Positions 10,076-24,154 of a DNA stretch of 64,000 nucleotides are shown in pieces. A model generated the notes under the pieces. That model ran no database searches. It was not told where the DNA came from and saw nothing but the letters and a program-made list of their open reading frames with translations. The stretch's first letter is position 1. Every line of letters starts with the position of its first letter. The stretch lies in the NCBI GenBank assembly GCA_019426215.1, contig CM033399.1, positions 31,443,022 through 31,507,021 of the forward strand, written 5' to 3'. The DNA is from Buddleja alternifolia (taxonomy: Eukaryota > Streptophyta > Magnoliopsida > Lamiales > Scrophulariaceae). The position numbers were made by a program, and so were the translations under genes.

Positions 10076-12361
10076 TACCAATGCTCAAAAGCCTCAGCTT
10101 AATGTAGCTCAAAGTCTAGCTGAAAACTATGTATTCCACACCGTCGGGAACTGTTAAACCCTTGATTAATTTGCCGACGATATTCCCAAATCAACAAACT
10201 CACAGAAGTTTCTGCTTTGCTGTCAAACCCCCCAAGAGATTGCTATTTAATAGATACCAGCATGTTGTCTCGTCGAAAGCCAGTTCAAATTCAAAGCATT
10301 CTGGCTTAGAAAATGAGAATTTTGTGACCAGGGTTTTGAGGGAGAACCCTTGTGAAATTGAACCCAAATACTTGATTGGGAATAAGTTGTATACACTAAA
10401 GGAGAAGGAGAATTTGAGAAAAAAGGGTTTAAATGACAGAGCTCTGGAAATGTTGAAGAGATTGAATTTGAAGGCATTGGTGAGTAAAAGTGGTATTGAG
10501 AGTGCCAATGGGAATAAGTTTGTGAAGCCTGAGGGGGAGGTTTATTTGAAAGATTTATTGAGGGAGTACAAAGGGAAGCTTTATGTCCCTGAGCAAGTTT
10601 TTGGGGCTAGTTTATCAGAAGAGGAGGAGTGTGATAAGAACGTGAAGGAGTTGCCAAGAATAACATATAAGGATTTTAAAAAGCACATGATGGTTGATAA
10701 GATAAAGTTGTTGAGTTTTAAGGATAGTCGGGTTTCTTATTAACTATGGATACAGGGCTTTTATTGTTGATTTGAAAGAAATACCTGGTGTCAAGAGCTT
10801 GCACAGAACGAAATGGTATGTTGTAATCTCATGAAACGTTGTCTATCCTTTGTTTTTGATCACCTTTGTTGTTAATTCTGCTTCATGTTTGTGCATTTTG
10901 GTAATAGGGAAATGAGACTGGACGAAGAAGAAACACAAGATCTGTTGGAGGCTTACAAGGGACCGCGGAATGAAATAGAGACGCAAATTATGGTATTCAC
11001 ACCTGTTATGTTTTCATGTTTTGCCATGAATTGATCCGCATATAGTGTAAGCATGGTGAGAGGGAAAGAAAGAATGTGAGAAGAAACATAATAAAATTCT
11101 ATGAAGAATCAATCAAAATTTGATGAAGAGTACAATGTATAATTAACATGAATGTTATAGCTTTAGCTCCATTTTGTTTTAACTTTTTTCATTAATACTG
11201 CAGTTAAGAAGGCATCATGCTTTTATGATTTATCAAAATTATGATTAATCGTCCTATTACAAAGTGCTCTCTTAATCACCTACCTCAGCTTGCTGGCCAA
11301 ATGTTCCTGGAAGTTTTGAAGCATTCTTGTAGAATATTTTTATATATTTGGGACAAATCAATGGAATTCGAAAAAATCTGAGCACATTACTTTTTGGTTG
11401 AGAATTTATGAGTAAGTTGAAAAGTTACTCTTCATCCTCTTTATTCTTTTTTCTACAGTCTAGGGTAGGAAAATTGCCCGAATATCCTCATCCAGTAGCA
11501 TCTAAGATATCAAGCAGAATGATGGTTGAACTTGGAGTGGTAACTGCTGCAATGGCTGCAGCTGCAGTTGTTGTTGGAGGGTTTTTGGCTTCAGCAGTAT
11601 TTGCTGTTACCAGCTTTATCTTTGCAGTGGCTGCATATGTCATGTGGCCTGTGGCCAAACCATTTCTCAAGCTATTTTTGGGTCTCATCTTTGGAATACT
11701 GGAAAGAATCTGGGACAATCTTGCGGAATTTCTTGGCGACGGAGGAATTTCGTCAAAATTGTATGAAGTTTACACATTTGGCGGGGTTTCAGCCAGTATT
11801 GAAATGCTAAAACCAATCATGTTGGTGTTTTTGACAATGGTGCTTCTTGTTCGTTTTACACTTTCTAGAAGACCTAAGGATTATACAAAATGGGTGATCA
11901 TCTCTTCCTACATCTCCTTGTGACTGTCCCACGATGAAGTGTTCATCACCAATACCTTACTGTTTCTACTTCATGCAGGACTTTTGGCAAATGATTGAAT
12001 TTTCTCAATCGAAACCACAAGCACGTGTTGATGTTAGTTCAACCTCTTAATCTTTTGTATTTGCTTCTCCAAATCTCAAAGTTAAGCTGATAGTGGACTT
12101 TTTAACCGATCTTCAGGGTTCTACTGGAGTCATGTTTAGTGACGTGGCAGGAATTGAGGGAGCGCAGCGGAAGAGCTCCAAGAGGTACCATTTTTGGCCA
12201 CGGAATATACTTTATGCATTTGTGCAATTTTTCATGATCATGAAGCAAGATTAGTTGGGGTCGTCATCTTCTTTTTTTGTAAATATAGTGAAACATTTCT
12301 CTGTTTTTTTTTTTTTTAAAATTTTATGTGTTGATTTATTTGCAATCCTTACATTTCTAAG

Positions 12362-13826
12362 CTAAGTCACATAAGGCGGGAGCAGGAGCGCGAGAGCGGC
12401 AAAAATTAAAAATTTTTGAGAGCGGGAGCGCCTTTAGTGCCTATTATAAAAATAATAAAATATATATATGTATATATATATATATATATGAGTATATATA
12501 AAATGTAATTATAGAGAAAAATATCCAAAAACTATTTTCATTGAGCACTAAAATTTCCAATAATAACATTTGCGATTCTTCAAACAATGTTTCCTATTTC
12601 TTTCCAACAAAAATAATGTTTTATATTCCTAATATCAATTTCGTTTAAGCAAAAAGTTGTTTTTTCAATGGAGTAGAACTTATGTCTCTAGTAACAGCAT
12701 CACTGCTCTCCTTATCTGGATAGCTTTCACTCATTTTTCACAATAAAATTTGAAAGTATAAAATAAATTAATGATTACAATCCAAAAGTCTACTAAAAAG
12801 AAAATCATGTAAAGCTAGATTGCAAGAAATTATTATATTGCTCATTTCAGAAAAAGAAAGAATAATTGAAAGTCATAGTAAATGCAAATTCGACATATTT
12901 AATAGATAAATACCAAATATGCAATTTCACTTCATGAAAACCCTAAGAGAATGCAAAATACTACATATTTGTGTTATAAAGAAATATATAAGTATATTGA
13001 ATACGTGCCAACGAAGGAAAATCATAATTATCACTTTCCCATGCATCACACATTCACACTAGTTGATCATTTGATTTTTTTGTATCTTTTCCTTTCTCCT
13101 AATCTAATTTAGTTATCTGCCTTCAGCCCCCAACACCATAGTCACATAATTACAAATAAAAAGGGTCAACACAAATCAGATATAAAATTAAAAATTGTAG
13201 TGTACGTACATGTGAGAAAACTAGAATGCTTTTATCCAAAAAATATGATTTTTCAAAGTCCTTTAAACATATTAAAGTAAAAAATCACACTCCATATGTA
13301 AATACAAGAGTTATAAACTAAATTTCTTACCTCGCCAGTTGCCACTTGAAATTGCTGGAATTTAAGAATGAATGAATGATATTTGCTTGGGCTCTCAAGA
13401 AGAATCTTCAATTTCTTCAATTCTTAGTTTATCGAACAGAGAGGGATGGGGTTAGGGTAAAGGTAAGTGAAAGGGTTTTGCCTTTTTAGACGTTCACATT
13501 TGTTAGTTGTTTTTTAAAGGTTTGACTTTCAATTTTTATTGATTTAATAAAAGAAGGTTTTTCTTTTTTGGACTCTTGGACTTTTGGGCCAAAATAACTA
13601 AGAGCGCGACTTAGTAATTGATAAGGCGCGCCTTTACGAAAACTAATCAGCGCCTTTACAAAAGTTAAGTCCCGAATTAGTGAAATTTAGATCGCGACTT
13701 ATGAAATATTAAAGCGCGAATTAACAATTCTTAAGTCTTCTTAGAGCGCCGCTCCCGCTCTCGATTCGCTAATTCGCGCCCGGAGCGCAAGAGCGGCACT
13801 ATATATGTGCGAATTATGTGACCTAG
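12362..13826. mobile_element. Non-autonomous hAT-type element in FTSHI1-like intron 5
   Basis: A 1465-bp element with terminal inverted repeats CTAAGTCACATAA / TTATGTGACCTAG and perfect 8-bp target duplications TTTCTAAG (12354-12361, 13827-13834), the hAT signature. GC-rich subterminal zones carry repeated GAGCGGGAGCG / GCGCGAATTA / GCGCGACTTA motifs while the middle is AT-rich. No transposase-like frame is present, so it must be moved in trans. Confidence 0.85.
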
Positions 13827-13865
13827 TTTCTAAGTGTTGAATTATAGTGACATCACAAAACTTGA

Positions 13866-14018
<153 letters not shown>

Positions 14019-14047
14019 TAGAGTTACATGCAATATGAGAATTATAA

Positions 14048-14224
<177 letters not shown>

Positions 14225-16122
14225 TGACAAATCTGCTGGTGTCTGAACTAATCTCTAATTAAAAGAATATTCTTAATTGTTTCACGTTATGCAATTAATA
14301 AGACCAAATAATTTTACATGACATTTACTGTAACTCTAGCTGATAGTGGTTTTCCATTCTAGTAGAATATCTGAACTCTTAACGGATGATTTAGAAATTC
14401 TCTTGTTATATCAATATTACTTTTATCAGCGATGCGATTTATTGCTAGAGTTACGTGTCATTTGTTCAAGAGCTCAAGACATAGTTGTAGACACTGAAAT
14501 TTTGTTGTTTTATATATTTTTATTTATATTTTGGAATCCAAATTATATTCCAAGATTATATTAAATATTTAATTGATGGCAAATAAAAAATTGCAACCTT
14601 TGGTGTTGAATACAATAGTTACGTAAGTAAAATATAACTACTATAATATTGTTATTAACTCGTATTCTTCTTTAGAAGAGACCCATCCTATATATGTGGC
14701 CAAATTCAAACAATAGCTTATCCAATTTGACCTGATAGATATTATATTCTAAGGTAACAAGAGTTTAGGTGTCATATTACTGTAAAACATTGCATTTGAG
14801 ACCAACATTGGCAAATAAGACTTGATTTTATGGACTTATGGTAATCCCAAGTTAAGCCTTGTGATGACAGCCGGTTAGTGTAATCATTTTTCAATGGTTG
14901 GTAATTTTACCTTTGCATCTCCGTGATAACTTTTATTGGTGTTAAAGGTAATTGGTCTAGTCTCCATTTCATATTCCCAACAGATCCCCTCAATTTACCT
15001 TACTAGATTGAAGGATTTGAAAGGCTTCATTTGAACTCAACAGGGGAAAAGTTGTGAGACTAATAAACTATGAATATTGCCATCTCTATGTTGTTTTGCG
15101 AATACTATAGTTGTGGAATTGCAAAAATTCTTTTCTTGGACGTGTTTGATTTTAAAGTTGATAGATATGTAATGAATTGATGTGCTCTTTTACAGGTTAA
15201 TAAACCATCAGTCATTTTTATTGATGAAATTGATGCACCGGCGAAGAGGTACGATTTTTTTTCTTTTACCTGACAATGAGTTTGAACAAGCAACTTGAGA
15301 TGAGTATCTCCATTTTATAGTTACTAGCAAGATGATAAGTTGCTGCGGGAATAGATTCCAATTTTCATGTATAACTAAATAAATTTATGCAAAGCTGTGT
15401 ACAATAAAACTAATTTTTATCTTATTTTTTCTGCCCATATAACGTCTACAAACAACTTATTCAGATGGCTTAAAACCTTATTCATGTTATCACATTTGAC
15501 TGAATAAATTTGGTGTCTCTTTCAGTTTAAGTATTTTGTGTTTTAAAGGCAAATAGATAGCTAAATGTTGAACTTATTGATACATAGGCCGCAAGTGATC
15601 TCCAAAGATTCAAAACATCAACTATACAATGCAGCACTCAAGAACGAGAGACTACACTGAACCAACTCTTGATAGAACTAGATGGGTTTGATACAGGCAA
15701 AGGCGTTGTATTCTTGGGGGCCACTAATCGAATGGATTTGCTAGATCCTGCCCTTCTTCATCCTGGTCGGTTTGATCGTAAGGTGTGTGTTCTCTGAACT
15801 GAATATTGAGTTATCAAAGTTTAATGACTTGCCTTATTTATGCATCAATCTTTTGAGTGTAACATGGAAATTAGTTTCATTTTGGTTGTTATCTAGATAA
15901 GAATTCGACCCCCAAATGCCAAAGGGAGATTGGACATTTTAAAAGTTCATGCACGGAAGGTGAGATTGTCAGATACTGTTGATTTGGCTAGTTATGCCAA
16001 CAACTTGCCAGGTATATGTTTGAGGCTGTAATTGATGCCGCCCGACTTTGCATATGCCCAGCTGAGATGTGAACCATTAGATGGTATATGATGATATCAT
16101 TGTTTCACTTTCATAATAGGGA

Positions 16123-16165
16123 AAATTACAAACAGACCCCCTCACTTATTGTGTAATTACCATAA
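16123..16165. repeat. Fragment of the 8751-8983 MITE family
   Basis: GGGAAAATTACAAACAGACCCCCTCA... in FTSHI1-like intron 10 resembles one arm of the MITE at 8751. No second arm was found. Confidence 0.35.
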
Positions 16166-17619
16166 TAATATACATCCAGTGGTCCAAACCTCAGTTCGTC
16201 ACATACTTAGCCGGCGGGGTGAACTAGACCACGTTTGATTTTTGGTTCATTCTAGTAATTTTTCATCAATTTTAATGTTTTTTTTTTATACTAATGATGC
16301 TCGTATTGTGGGTTTGAACATCCTAATGATGCTAATCAGGATGGACGGGTGCAAAGCTGGCACAGCTTCTCCAAGAGGCTGCTCTTGTGGCAGTCAGGAA
16401 AGGTCATGCTGCTATTGTTCAGTCTGATATGGACGATGCGGTTGACCGTCTTACAATGGGTCCCAAGCGTGTCGTAATAGAACTAGGTCATCAAGGACAA
16501 TGCCGGAGAGCTATTACAGAACTGGGGACTGCTTTGACTTCTCATCTGCTGAGGCGTCTCGAGAATGCAAAAGTTGAACGGTGTGACCGTGTCTCGATTC
16601 AACCTCGTGGACGGGTTTCCTTCTCCCCCATTTTTTCTTCTCATAAAAGTTTATTTTTTTCACCTTTTCCACCCTATTTGTTCAATTTCACTTATCCCAC
16701 TGCATGTTAATGATTTGAATCCACTATAATAATTGATTATACGAAAAAGTAGCTCAAAATGAGTGTTACAAAGGATTTGAAACTCGTTGTAACTTGAAAT
16801 GATCTAAAGTCTAAACAAACTCAATGGAGTTGTTATGATGTGGAGTTTGAGATCCTTACTGCCAAGATCCTTCCACTGAAACACCACCTTACCGAGAATG
16901 AGTTTCGATTTTATAATAATGACCCTTGTCCCCTCCTCTTCATTGATGGTTTAAGATGTCTCATGCAGAGGCTGTCTCAAGTTGTATTTCACCGTCTTGA
17001 TGATGAATCTTACATGTTTGAACGCAGACCTCAGTTATTACACCGTCTCCAGGTATGAAGTTTTAGTTTAACTAAATTTATAGCTGGTTTATCCTTGTTT
17101 CACATAAACGCGTCAATTTATTTAAATTTTTTTTTCTATGAAGGTATTTCTTGGAGGAAGAGCTGCCGAAGAGGTCATTTTTGGGCATGATACCTCAAAA
17201 GCCTCAGTGAGTTATCTTGCTGATGCATCTTGGCTCGCTCGTAAGATTATCACAGTGTAGGTTTTTAACTTATTACATTTGATTTATTTTTGGATTTCTT
17301 CTTGCATTATCGCTAATCTTGTCTCGTCCCTTCTTACAGATGGAATATGGAGAGGCCAATGGTAGTGCATGGTCAACCTCCTCCATGGAGAAAGAGTGTT
17401 TTTGTTGGTCCAAGGATCGACTTTGAGGGTTCTCTTTATGATGACTATGATTTGATTGAGCCTCCGGTCAATTTCAAAATGGATGATGATATTGCCAAAA
17501 AGATGGAAGAATTGATACGTGAGATGTATGGAAAGACGGTCGCGCTGCTTAGGCAGCATAATGCCGCTTTGCTTAAGACTGTTAAGGTATGCACCGAGGC
17601 TAATCCCGGTTTTCTCTTA

Positions 17620-17813
17620 GGTTGCGTTTGGATGGAAGGATTTGGAAGAAGATATCAAATGACTGTAAATTTTAAATTCATTACAATGATTGAAAAATAA
17701 AAAATGAAGTAGGTGCTTCATGATTTGAATACATTGAAATTATTATATATTTATCCAAACAAGTTCTATGGATTTGAAATTCTTAAATCCTTTTGTCCAA
17801 ACACAACACAGCC
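17620..17813. mobile_element. Tourist-like MITE in FTSHI1-like intron 14
   Basis: A 194-bp element beginning GGTTGCGTTTGGAT and ending ...CCAAACACAACACAGCC, flanked by TTA target duplications (17617-17619, 17814-17816). A TTA duplication with GG..GTTTGG ends is typical of PIF/Harbinger-derived Tourist elements. Confidence 0.75.
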
Positions 17814-18406
17814 TTAAAGGATTTGAGAGCTAAGAATTTCACAATCATAGTACAAATCCTTTACACTCGATTGGATACAATGAATTTCAAATTATTTGAT
17901 AACTATTTTGAGCTATTTTGTCTGTCATTATTTTGGAATCAACTCAATACCGAAATCATTTGAAACCCTCATCTCAATACTTTCTCCATGTCCAAATGCA
18001 ACTGTATCTCCTATGTAGTATAAATTCCTTCAAAAATTATTTGTTAGGAATCGCGGGAGGCCGGGAGCTTCTCTTCGATTTCTTTAACAGCACAAATAAT
18101 CGCATAGAAAATAATTTCTAGATAAATCACTATCAAAGTAGTTCAACAACATTCGAGTAGGAGTCCATGTACAAACTACAATTTCTAATGTCTTTATTGA
18201 GTCATCGTTTTAAACTTGTTGTATTGCAGGTTCTTCTTAACCAGAAGGAGATTAGTGGGGACGAGATCGATTATATCCTGGATAATTATCCTCCAGAAAC
18301 TCCCACAAGCCTCGTTTTGGAGGAACAAAACCCTGGGAGCCTTCCGTTCTTGGAAGAGGAGCAAGCTACACAGAGTAAAGAAGTGGATCGGATAACACCT
18401 TGTTGA

Positions 18407-19521
18407 CCTCATGATCCCCATTTTTAAGCAAAGTAAGCATAGTACTGGCGGATCATCTGTTTTTTGGCTAGATAACCTACCTGTTTTGTGGGCATTGGAT
18501 GAGCTCTCGAATGCTTTTCGGAGGTGATTTTTTCCAGACCAAGAGACAGATGGTTGATTGTTGTTTTGTCTATACTTTTGTAGTCATAGGATAGATCATT
18601 TAGAGGGGCATTTTGTTCATTAGTTTTGTACATCATTTTTCATGCATGGTGGACCTTATGGTGGACTATAGTTTTACCATATAAATGATTGTACTCGGTT
18701 TGGTACTTCGAATTCTGAGAACATCTAACACCATATAAATGATTGTAATCGGTTCGAAACTTCCAATCCTAAGAACTTCTAAGATTGACATGTAAACATA
18801 TACATAAAACCCAACTCTCTAAACTTTGCTTGCAAAGCAATGGGATCTTACCTATATTCAGTTCAGAGAAATATACTAACGTGTAAAAGTCATATTAACT
18901 TGGCATATAATAAGATACAAAAAGTTCAGATTTTCTGGTGTAAAATTAAGTTGTATTTAGTATTTCGCTACACAAATGAAAGACCTGTAAATAAAATCTC
19001 TTTAAATATAAAAATAACGAATTATATAAACTTGTTTTGTGTGTATGCGTTTCGATATGCACAATAAAATATGTAATTGTCCTATAGTTATAAATAAATA
19101 TTACTTTTCTCTAATGATTTTCATGTATAGCACGGGTACATACTAGTATGAGATCAAACAATTCTTGGTTAATATATATAGGTGTATACATGAGTTATGG
19201 GTGTTCATCAATTTGGTCAGTCGACAACCGAACCGAACAATTCGGTTCCATTAAAAACTGAATTTCCGGAAAAAGAAAAAAAGCCAACATATATTTATAT
19301 AGACATATAAAAAATTCAATTTTCAGTTAACCAAACCAAACCAAACACCAAAACCCAAAAACCAATTTTTTTTAAAAGAAAACATAACCAAAATTTCGAT
19401 ATTCAATTTGGTTCGAACAATTAACCAAACCTTGCACGCACCTAACCTAAGTCCTAATTAGGGGGAAAAGGGCGTATCACGTGAGGCACGTGGGGGCACA
19501 AAGCATCAAATTAGAGACGAA
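18407..19521. other. Intergenic; decayed dispersed repeat
   Basis: 3' flank of the FTSHI1-like gene. Positions about 19196-19440 carry a repeat rich in CGGTTCGGTTT / AACCAAACCAAACC strings, related to the sequence at about 26340-26815. Nothing else is recognised. Confidence 0.5.
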
Positions 19522-20872
19522 GGGAGTGTTTGCAAACTCTACTGCTTCTAGAGAAGTGATTTTAAGTGAAAAATAAGCAGAATCACTTGAGAAGCAGAAG
19601 TGGGTAGTGTTTGCAAACAGAAGCTGAAAGTAGAAAAAAGTTGCAGGGAGTGTTTGCAAATAAAAGTGATTATCAATTAGCTTTTTTGCAGAAAGTACAA
19701 TATTGCCCCTAAAATAATATAAAAATTATATTTTTTTTTCACATTTATTTCTCGAGAATGGATCTTGCTGATAACATACTAATACACTATATAATCTTTT
19801 CATATATCTCTTGTATTTGGACGGAACATGCAATAAGCAGAAAACACACAATTAAGAAACTATTTGAGAAGAATGACAAATAAATTACAACAAAAAATAA
19901 TAATACAAACCTGAGAATAAAATTCTTATCTTCTTCTCTGTTAATCTCTCTGTTTTTCCTCTGTCAATTAAGAGAGATATTGCTCTCTATTGTTGTATAT
20001 ATAACCTAGGTTGGGAGTTTTCAGATTTTTAGGACTCTTGGATGATATATCTCTTGATTTTCAATTAATAAGATATGAATTTTAAATTTAATCGCAAGTT
20101 TTTTTAAATTCTTTCTATGCCCTCAGTTTGAATTTAATGAAATAATAATAGTAATATAAGAAATTTGTTATTATTAATCACCATGTTATGGATAGAGACC
20201 AATTAAGCTGCAGTCAAGAATCCTCCTTACTTTAAAATAGAAACGTTTCTTCATCGTGTCATCACATTGATATATAATATATTATATATATATAATATAA
20301 TATAATAATATATATTATATATATATAATATATATATATATATAATATAATATAATAATATATATTATATATATAATATATATATATATATATTATATTA
20401 TATATATATATATGTACGTATAGTACCCATCATCATCAAATCAAACCAGAGGATTTGTTAATGAGACCTCAGCTGCAATGCGAAAAGAATCCTTCTTACT
20501 TTGATATATATATACATATAGTACCCATCATCATCAAATCAAATCAGAGGATTCGTTAATGAGACCTCCGACGCAATGCGAAAAGGAACTAAGGAAGAAG
20601 ATCGCAAGTTTTTTTTAAAAAAAAATTTGATGGAGTTAATTTTGGAAATATAGAAATATTGACAAGGATAGAATTGTCAATAAAATATTATTTTAATTGC
20701 AGGAATTTGAAAAGCTACAAAAAGCACCCCCTATCCAGCTTGGAGCTTTTGGCTTCTGGGAGCTTAATTTTAGAGAATCAGAAGCAAAAGTTGAATTTAC
20801 AAACATTACAAAATTGATTATTTTAAGCTACAAGCTCAAAAGCACTTTTATTTAGAGTTTGCAAACACTCCC
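19522..20872. mobile_element. Non-autonomous inverted-repeat element, 1.35 kb
   Basis: It starts GGGAGTGTTTGCAAACTCT and ends with its near-exact reverse complement (AGAGTTTGCAAACACTCCC), flanked by GAA (19519-19521, 20873-20875). The 3-bp duplication and GGG..GTTTG ends suggest the PIF/Harbinger group. The interior holds extra GGGAGTGTTTGCAAA-like copies near the left arm, a TA tract and a ~110-bp direct repeat (about 20415-20510 and 20515-20600). No transposase frame. Confidence 0.7.
20270..20413. repeat. (TA)n-rich tract
   Basis: About 145 bp of TATATAATATAATA variants within the inverted-repeat element. Confidence 0.9.
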
Positions 20873-21030
20873 GAAGTATCCCCCGCTAGCTGGGAATGCT
20901 ATTAGATAGATTATTATTCGCCACGATTCACATTCACACTCACACGAACCAAGGTCCAACACAATAAATAAGGGGGGACACTTTCGCGACGTTTTCTAAT
21001 TTTGCAACAAACAAATAAAGAAATTTCAAT

Positions 21031-21034
21031 CCAA

Positions 21035-21078
<44 letters not shown>
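21031..21078. repeat. (TA)n microsatellite upstream of the SUN gene
   Basis: About 24 TA units, ~120 bp upstream of the SUN start codon. Confidence 0.95.
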
Positions 21079-21080
<2 letters not shown>

Positions 21081-21200
21081 CAAGTAGTTGCAGCAGGGTG
21101 CGGCCATAAATAACAAGATCATCATTGCGAGAAGAGTGAAAGAAAAATCAAAACGCATGGAATCTGTTTTGTTGGGATAGAAAAGAAAAAACAATGAGAT

Positions 21201-24154
21201 ATGAAGATGGCTCGCCGCAGTGTTGAACTCAAATTATGCAGTAGAAATGGCGTCGTTAATAATAATATTCACAAGAATTTTTTTCCTCTTTGGTGTGTTG
21301 CTGCTATATTGTTTCTTGCTAATTTTGGGCTTACTCGTGCAAATGAACAAGGTATAGTTTTCATTTTTCCTTGTTATTTTTGGTTTCTTCTTAATCTTTA
21401 ATTTCTTTGTTTAATTTTGTCCTTCGATTATTTTGTATTATGTGAATTTGTGATTCTTTGGTTGATTATTATGGATAAGAAAGTTAATTGTGCGGTTATT
21501 ATTTTGGTAATCTTAAACCTATTTCTCGGATTCTTATCTATTTGCAGACACTTGTGTTTTTAGATTAAGTTTCCATAATTTTTGCTATGATTCTACTGTT
21601 TGTTTTGGGTAATTTCATGTTTAAGTAAAAAGTACTCTGGTTGATAGATAGGGATTTCTGATAAATGTTGGTCCAAGATTTCTGATGAATCCTTTTACAA
21701 GACAATTGCTTGCAGTAATAGTAATCTACTGCTGCAGTTACTAACTTGCTAAATTAAATGCAATTATTAATTAAATGAGTTGTGTTTCTATATTTCGTGT
21801 TTTTGACTGGTTGAATGGATACTTATCAGGGGATTTACACGCCTACAATGGGAGCTTAAATAACTCTACGTTTCATGATGAGAAGATCTATAACCATTCT
21901 GTTTCGGTGGTAGAAAACGGATTTGAGAGTCGCACAAATGGGGTTGTGATAGAGCCGAATGTGACTGATATCGTCGATGGTTCCACTCCTCAAGATAGCC
22001 ATCCAAGATTAGACGACCCAATACGGGGAACAAGTGGAGTAGAGGAATTAATATCGGTTGTGTTAGTTTATGATTCGTTTATGTGTCAAATACAACCACA
22101 AGAGAATGGTATAGGAAAGGAACCAGAACAGCAAAAGAATGGTAGAATTCAGTTAAACTATCCCAATCTCGATGAGTTCAAATATATCTCAAGGCAAGAA
22201 AAAAGCGGAACGTCTTCTCCCCAGCTTGCAAACATCACCCACAGGCTCGAGCCTGATGGGACCCCCTATAACTATGCCTCAGCTTCAAAGGGTGCGAAAG
22301 TGGTCTCTCATAATAAAGAAGCAAAAGGGGCAAGCAACATACTGGGCAAGGATCACGATAAGTATCTGAGAAATCCTTGTTCTGTAACGGGGAAGTTTTT
22401 CATCATCGAGCTTGCTGATGAGACTTTGGTTGACGCTGTCAAAATAGCGAATTTTGAGCATTACTCTTCTAGTCTTAAAGATTTCGAGTTATCTGGGAGT
22501 TTGGTTTATCCAACCGAGACATGGAATATGTTGGGGTCGTTTGTCGCTGCAAATGTCAAACATGTACAATGTTTTAAACTGCCTGAACCCAAATGGGTTC
22601 GTTATTTGAAAGTGAATTTACTTAGCCATTATGGTTCGGAATTTTATTGTACGCTAAGCGTTGTTGAGGTTTATGGTGTTGATGCTATTGAACAAATGCT
22701 TGAAGATCTTATTATTACTTCTGGGGAATCTTCTAAGAATGAATTGAAAAAAAGTACTAATTCGACTGCAATGCCTTTGGTACTACCTGAACTGGGTTTG
22801 AACAGTACTGAAATCGATGATAGTTCTTTTAATTTGGCTGAGGCTGTGAGTAAAGGGGTGGGAAATGTTGATGAGGGGCAAAAGCTTACTTTGGATATTA
22901 CGAAAAAACCAGTGCCCATAACTAGTGGCCATGATCCCATGCCGAAGGCTAGGCACCATCCAAGTAATAGATTGCATGCTGATGCCGCCCTAAAGGTAGT
23001 TTTACAGAAAGTCAGATCACTTGAGTTGAACTTATCTTTGCTGGAAGAGTACATCAAAGAACTCAACAAAAGACAGGGGGATGTTTTGCCCGAACTTGGC
23101 AAAGAACTGTCGAGGGTTTCTGCTCTTCTGGAGAAAAGGAGATTGGAGATGAAGAATCTCTTGGAATGGAAGGAAATATTGGTATTTATCATTCATGATT
23201 TATGGTTTTTTTCCCCACAAGATAGGATCTCATGCAGTTTTTGTTTATTCTTTTACAATTGTTTTCTTCAGGAGAAAGGAATTTTTGAGCTCGATTCGTG
23301 GAGAGAGGTTGTCTCTACCCAAATGGATCTCTTGGTCACACAAAATAGCATGCTGAGGTTCGTAGTTTCGTTTCTTAAAAACGTAGATTGTTGATTTAAT
23401 TTAAACTTATTATGAGTTATTGGGCATTAAGTAGAAAGTCTAATGAGTTGGTTGTTGAAATTCCAGTTCCAAAAACATGCAAAATATTGATAACAGTTAG
23501 CACCCAAGAGAAGAGCTCTAAATCCCCCCATCCCCAAGAAAAGCAGACGCTGAAAAGATCTTAGCGGATACACAATTAAATTGAAGGCTTAGGTTTTCTA
23601 AAATGATGACTCTAGGCTATGTTTGGTTCGTTTTTGTGAGGAAAAGGAAAATGGAGAGGATTAAAAGTAAAGGAAAACATCCTCACCAAAATTCACGAAA
23701 CCAAACATAGCCCAAGCCTTTATTATGTAATAGTTATTGAAAATCGAGTTTAGATTTTCTCCTTTTGCATACGGATATAATATATTTGTATTACCTGAAA
23801 TACTTGAGCCCCGAAGGTGGTTTTGCTATTATTTTCATAATTCAATTTATAATATATGGATATTATCTTTTCGTTCTCTCCTGATTGTTTTTCACCTTCT
23901 ACCGAACTTGTTTCTGCAGATTAAAGCTTGAAAAGATTTTACACGATCAGGCTAATTTGGAAAACAAAGGGCTTGCTATTTTTACATTGAGCTTGTGCTT
24001 TGCGTCTATTGCCATTCTTAAGTTAATCTCAGATGGACTTGTGAAACTTTTTCGGGCCCCCATTCCTGGTACAGTTTTCCGGTCAAGTAGAGGATGGATT
24101 TTAATTCTCGTTTTCTGTGGCATGACAATGCTCATTCCTTTGCTATATGGTTAG
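21201..24154 (+). CDS. SUN5: SUN domain-containing protein, SUN5-like (mid-SUN)
   Basis: Exons 21201-21351, 21830-23181, 23272-23357, 23920-24154 join in frame to 607 residues. Order: N-terminal hydrophobic segment (about 27-45), SUN domain (about 190-335, with [10 protein letters not shown] and [19 protein letters not shown]), coiled coil (about 438-496), and two C-terminal membrane segments (about 553-573 and 588-606). This is the plant mid-SUN layout (SUN3/4/5): ER and nuclear-envelope membrane proteins, lacking the C-terminal SUN of classical LINC proteins. The SUN5 assignment also rests on the FTSHI1-like neighbour, as in Arabidopsis. An ATG at 21194 opens a 10-codon out-of-frame uORF overlapping the start. 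Intron 2 (90 nt) has no stop and is a multiple of three, so its retention would keep the frame. Confidence 0.88.
23615..23712. mobile_element. Short MITE in SUN5-like intron 3
   Basis: A 98-bp near-perfect hairpin, GGCTATGTTTGGTTCG... to its reverse complement CGAAACCAAACATAGCC. No clear target duplication. Confidence 0.65.
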
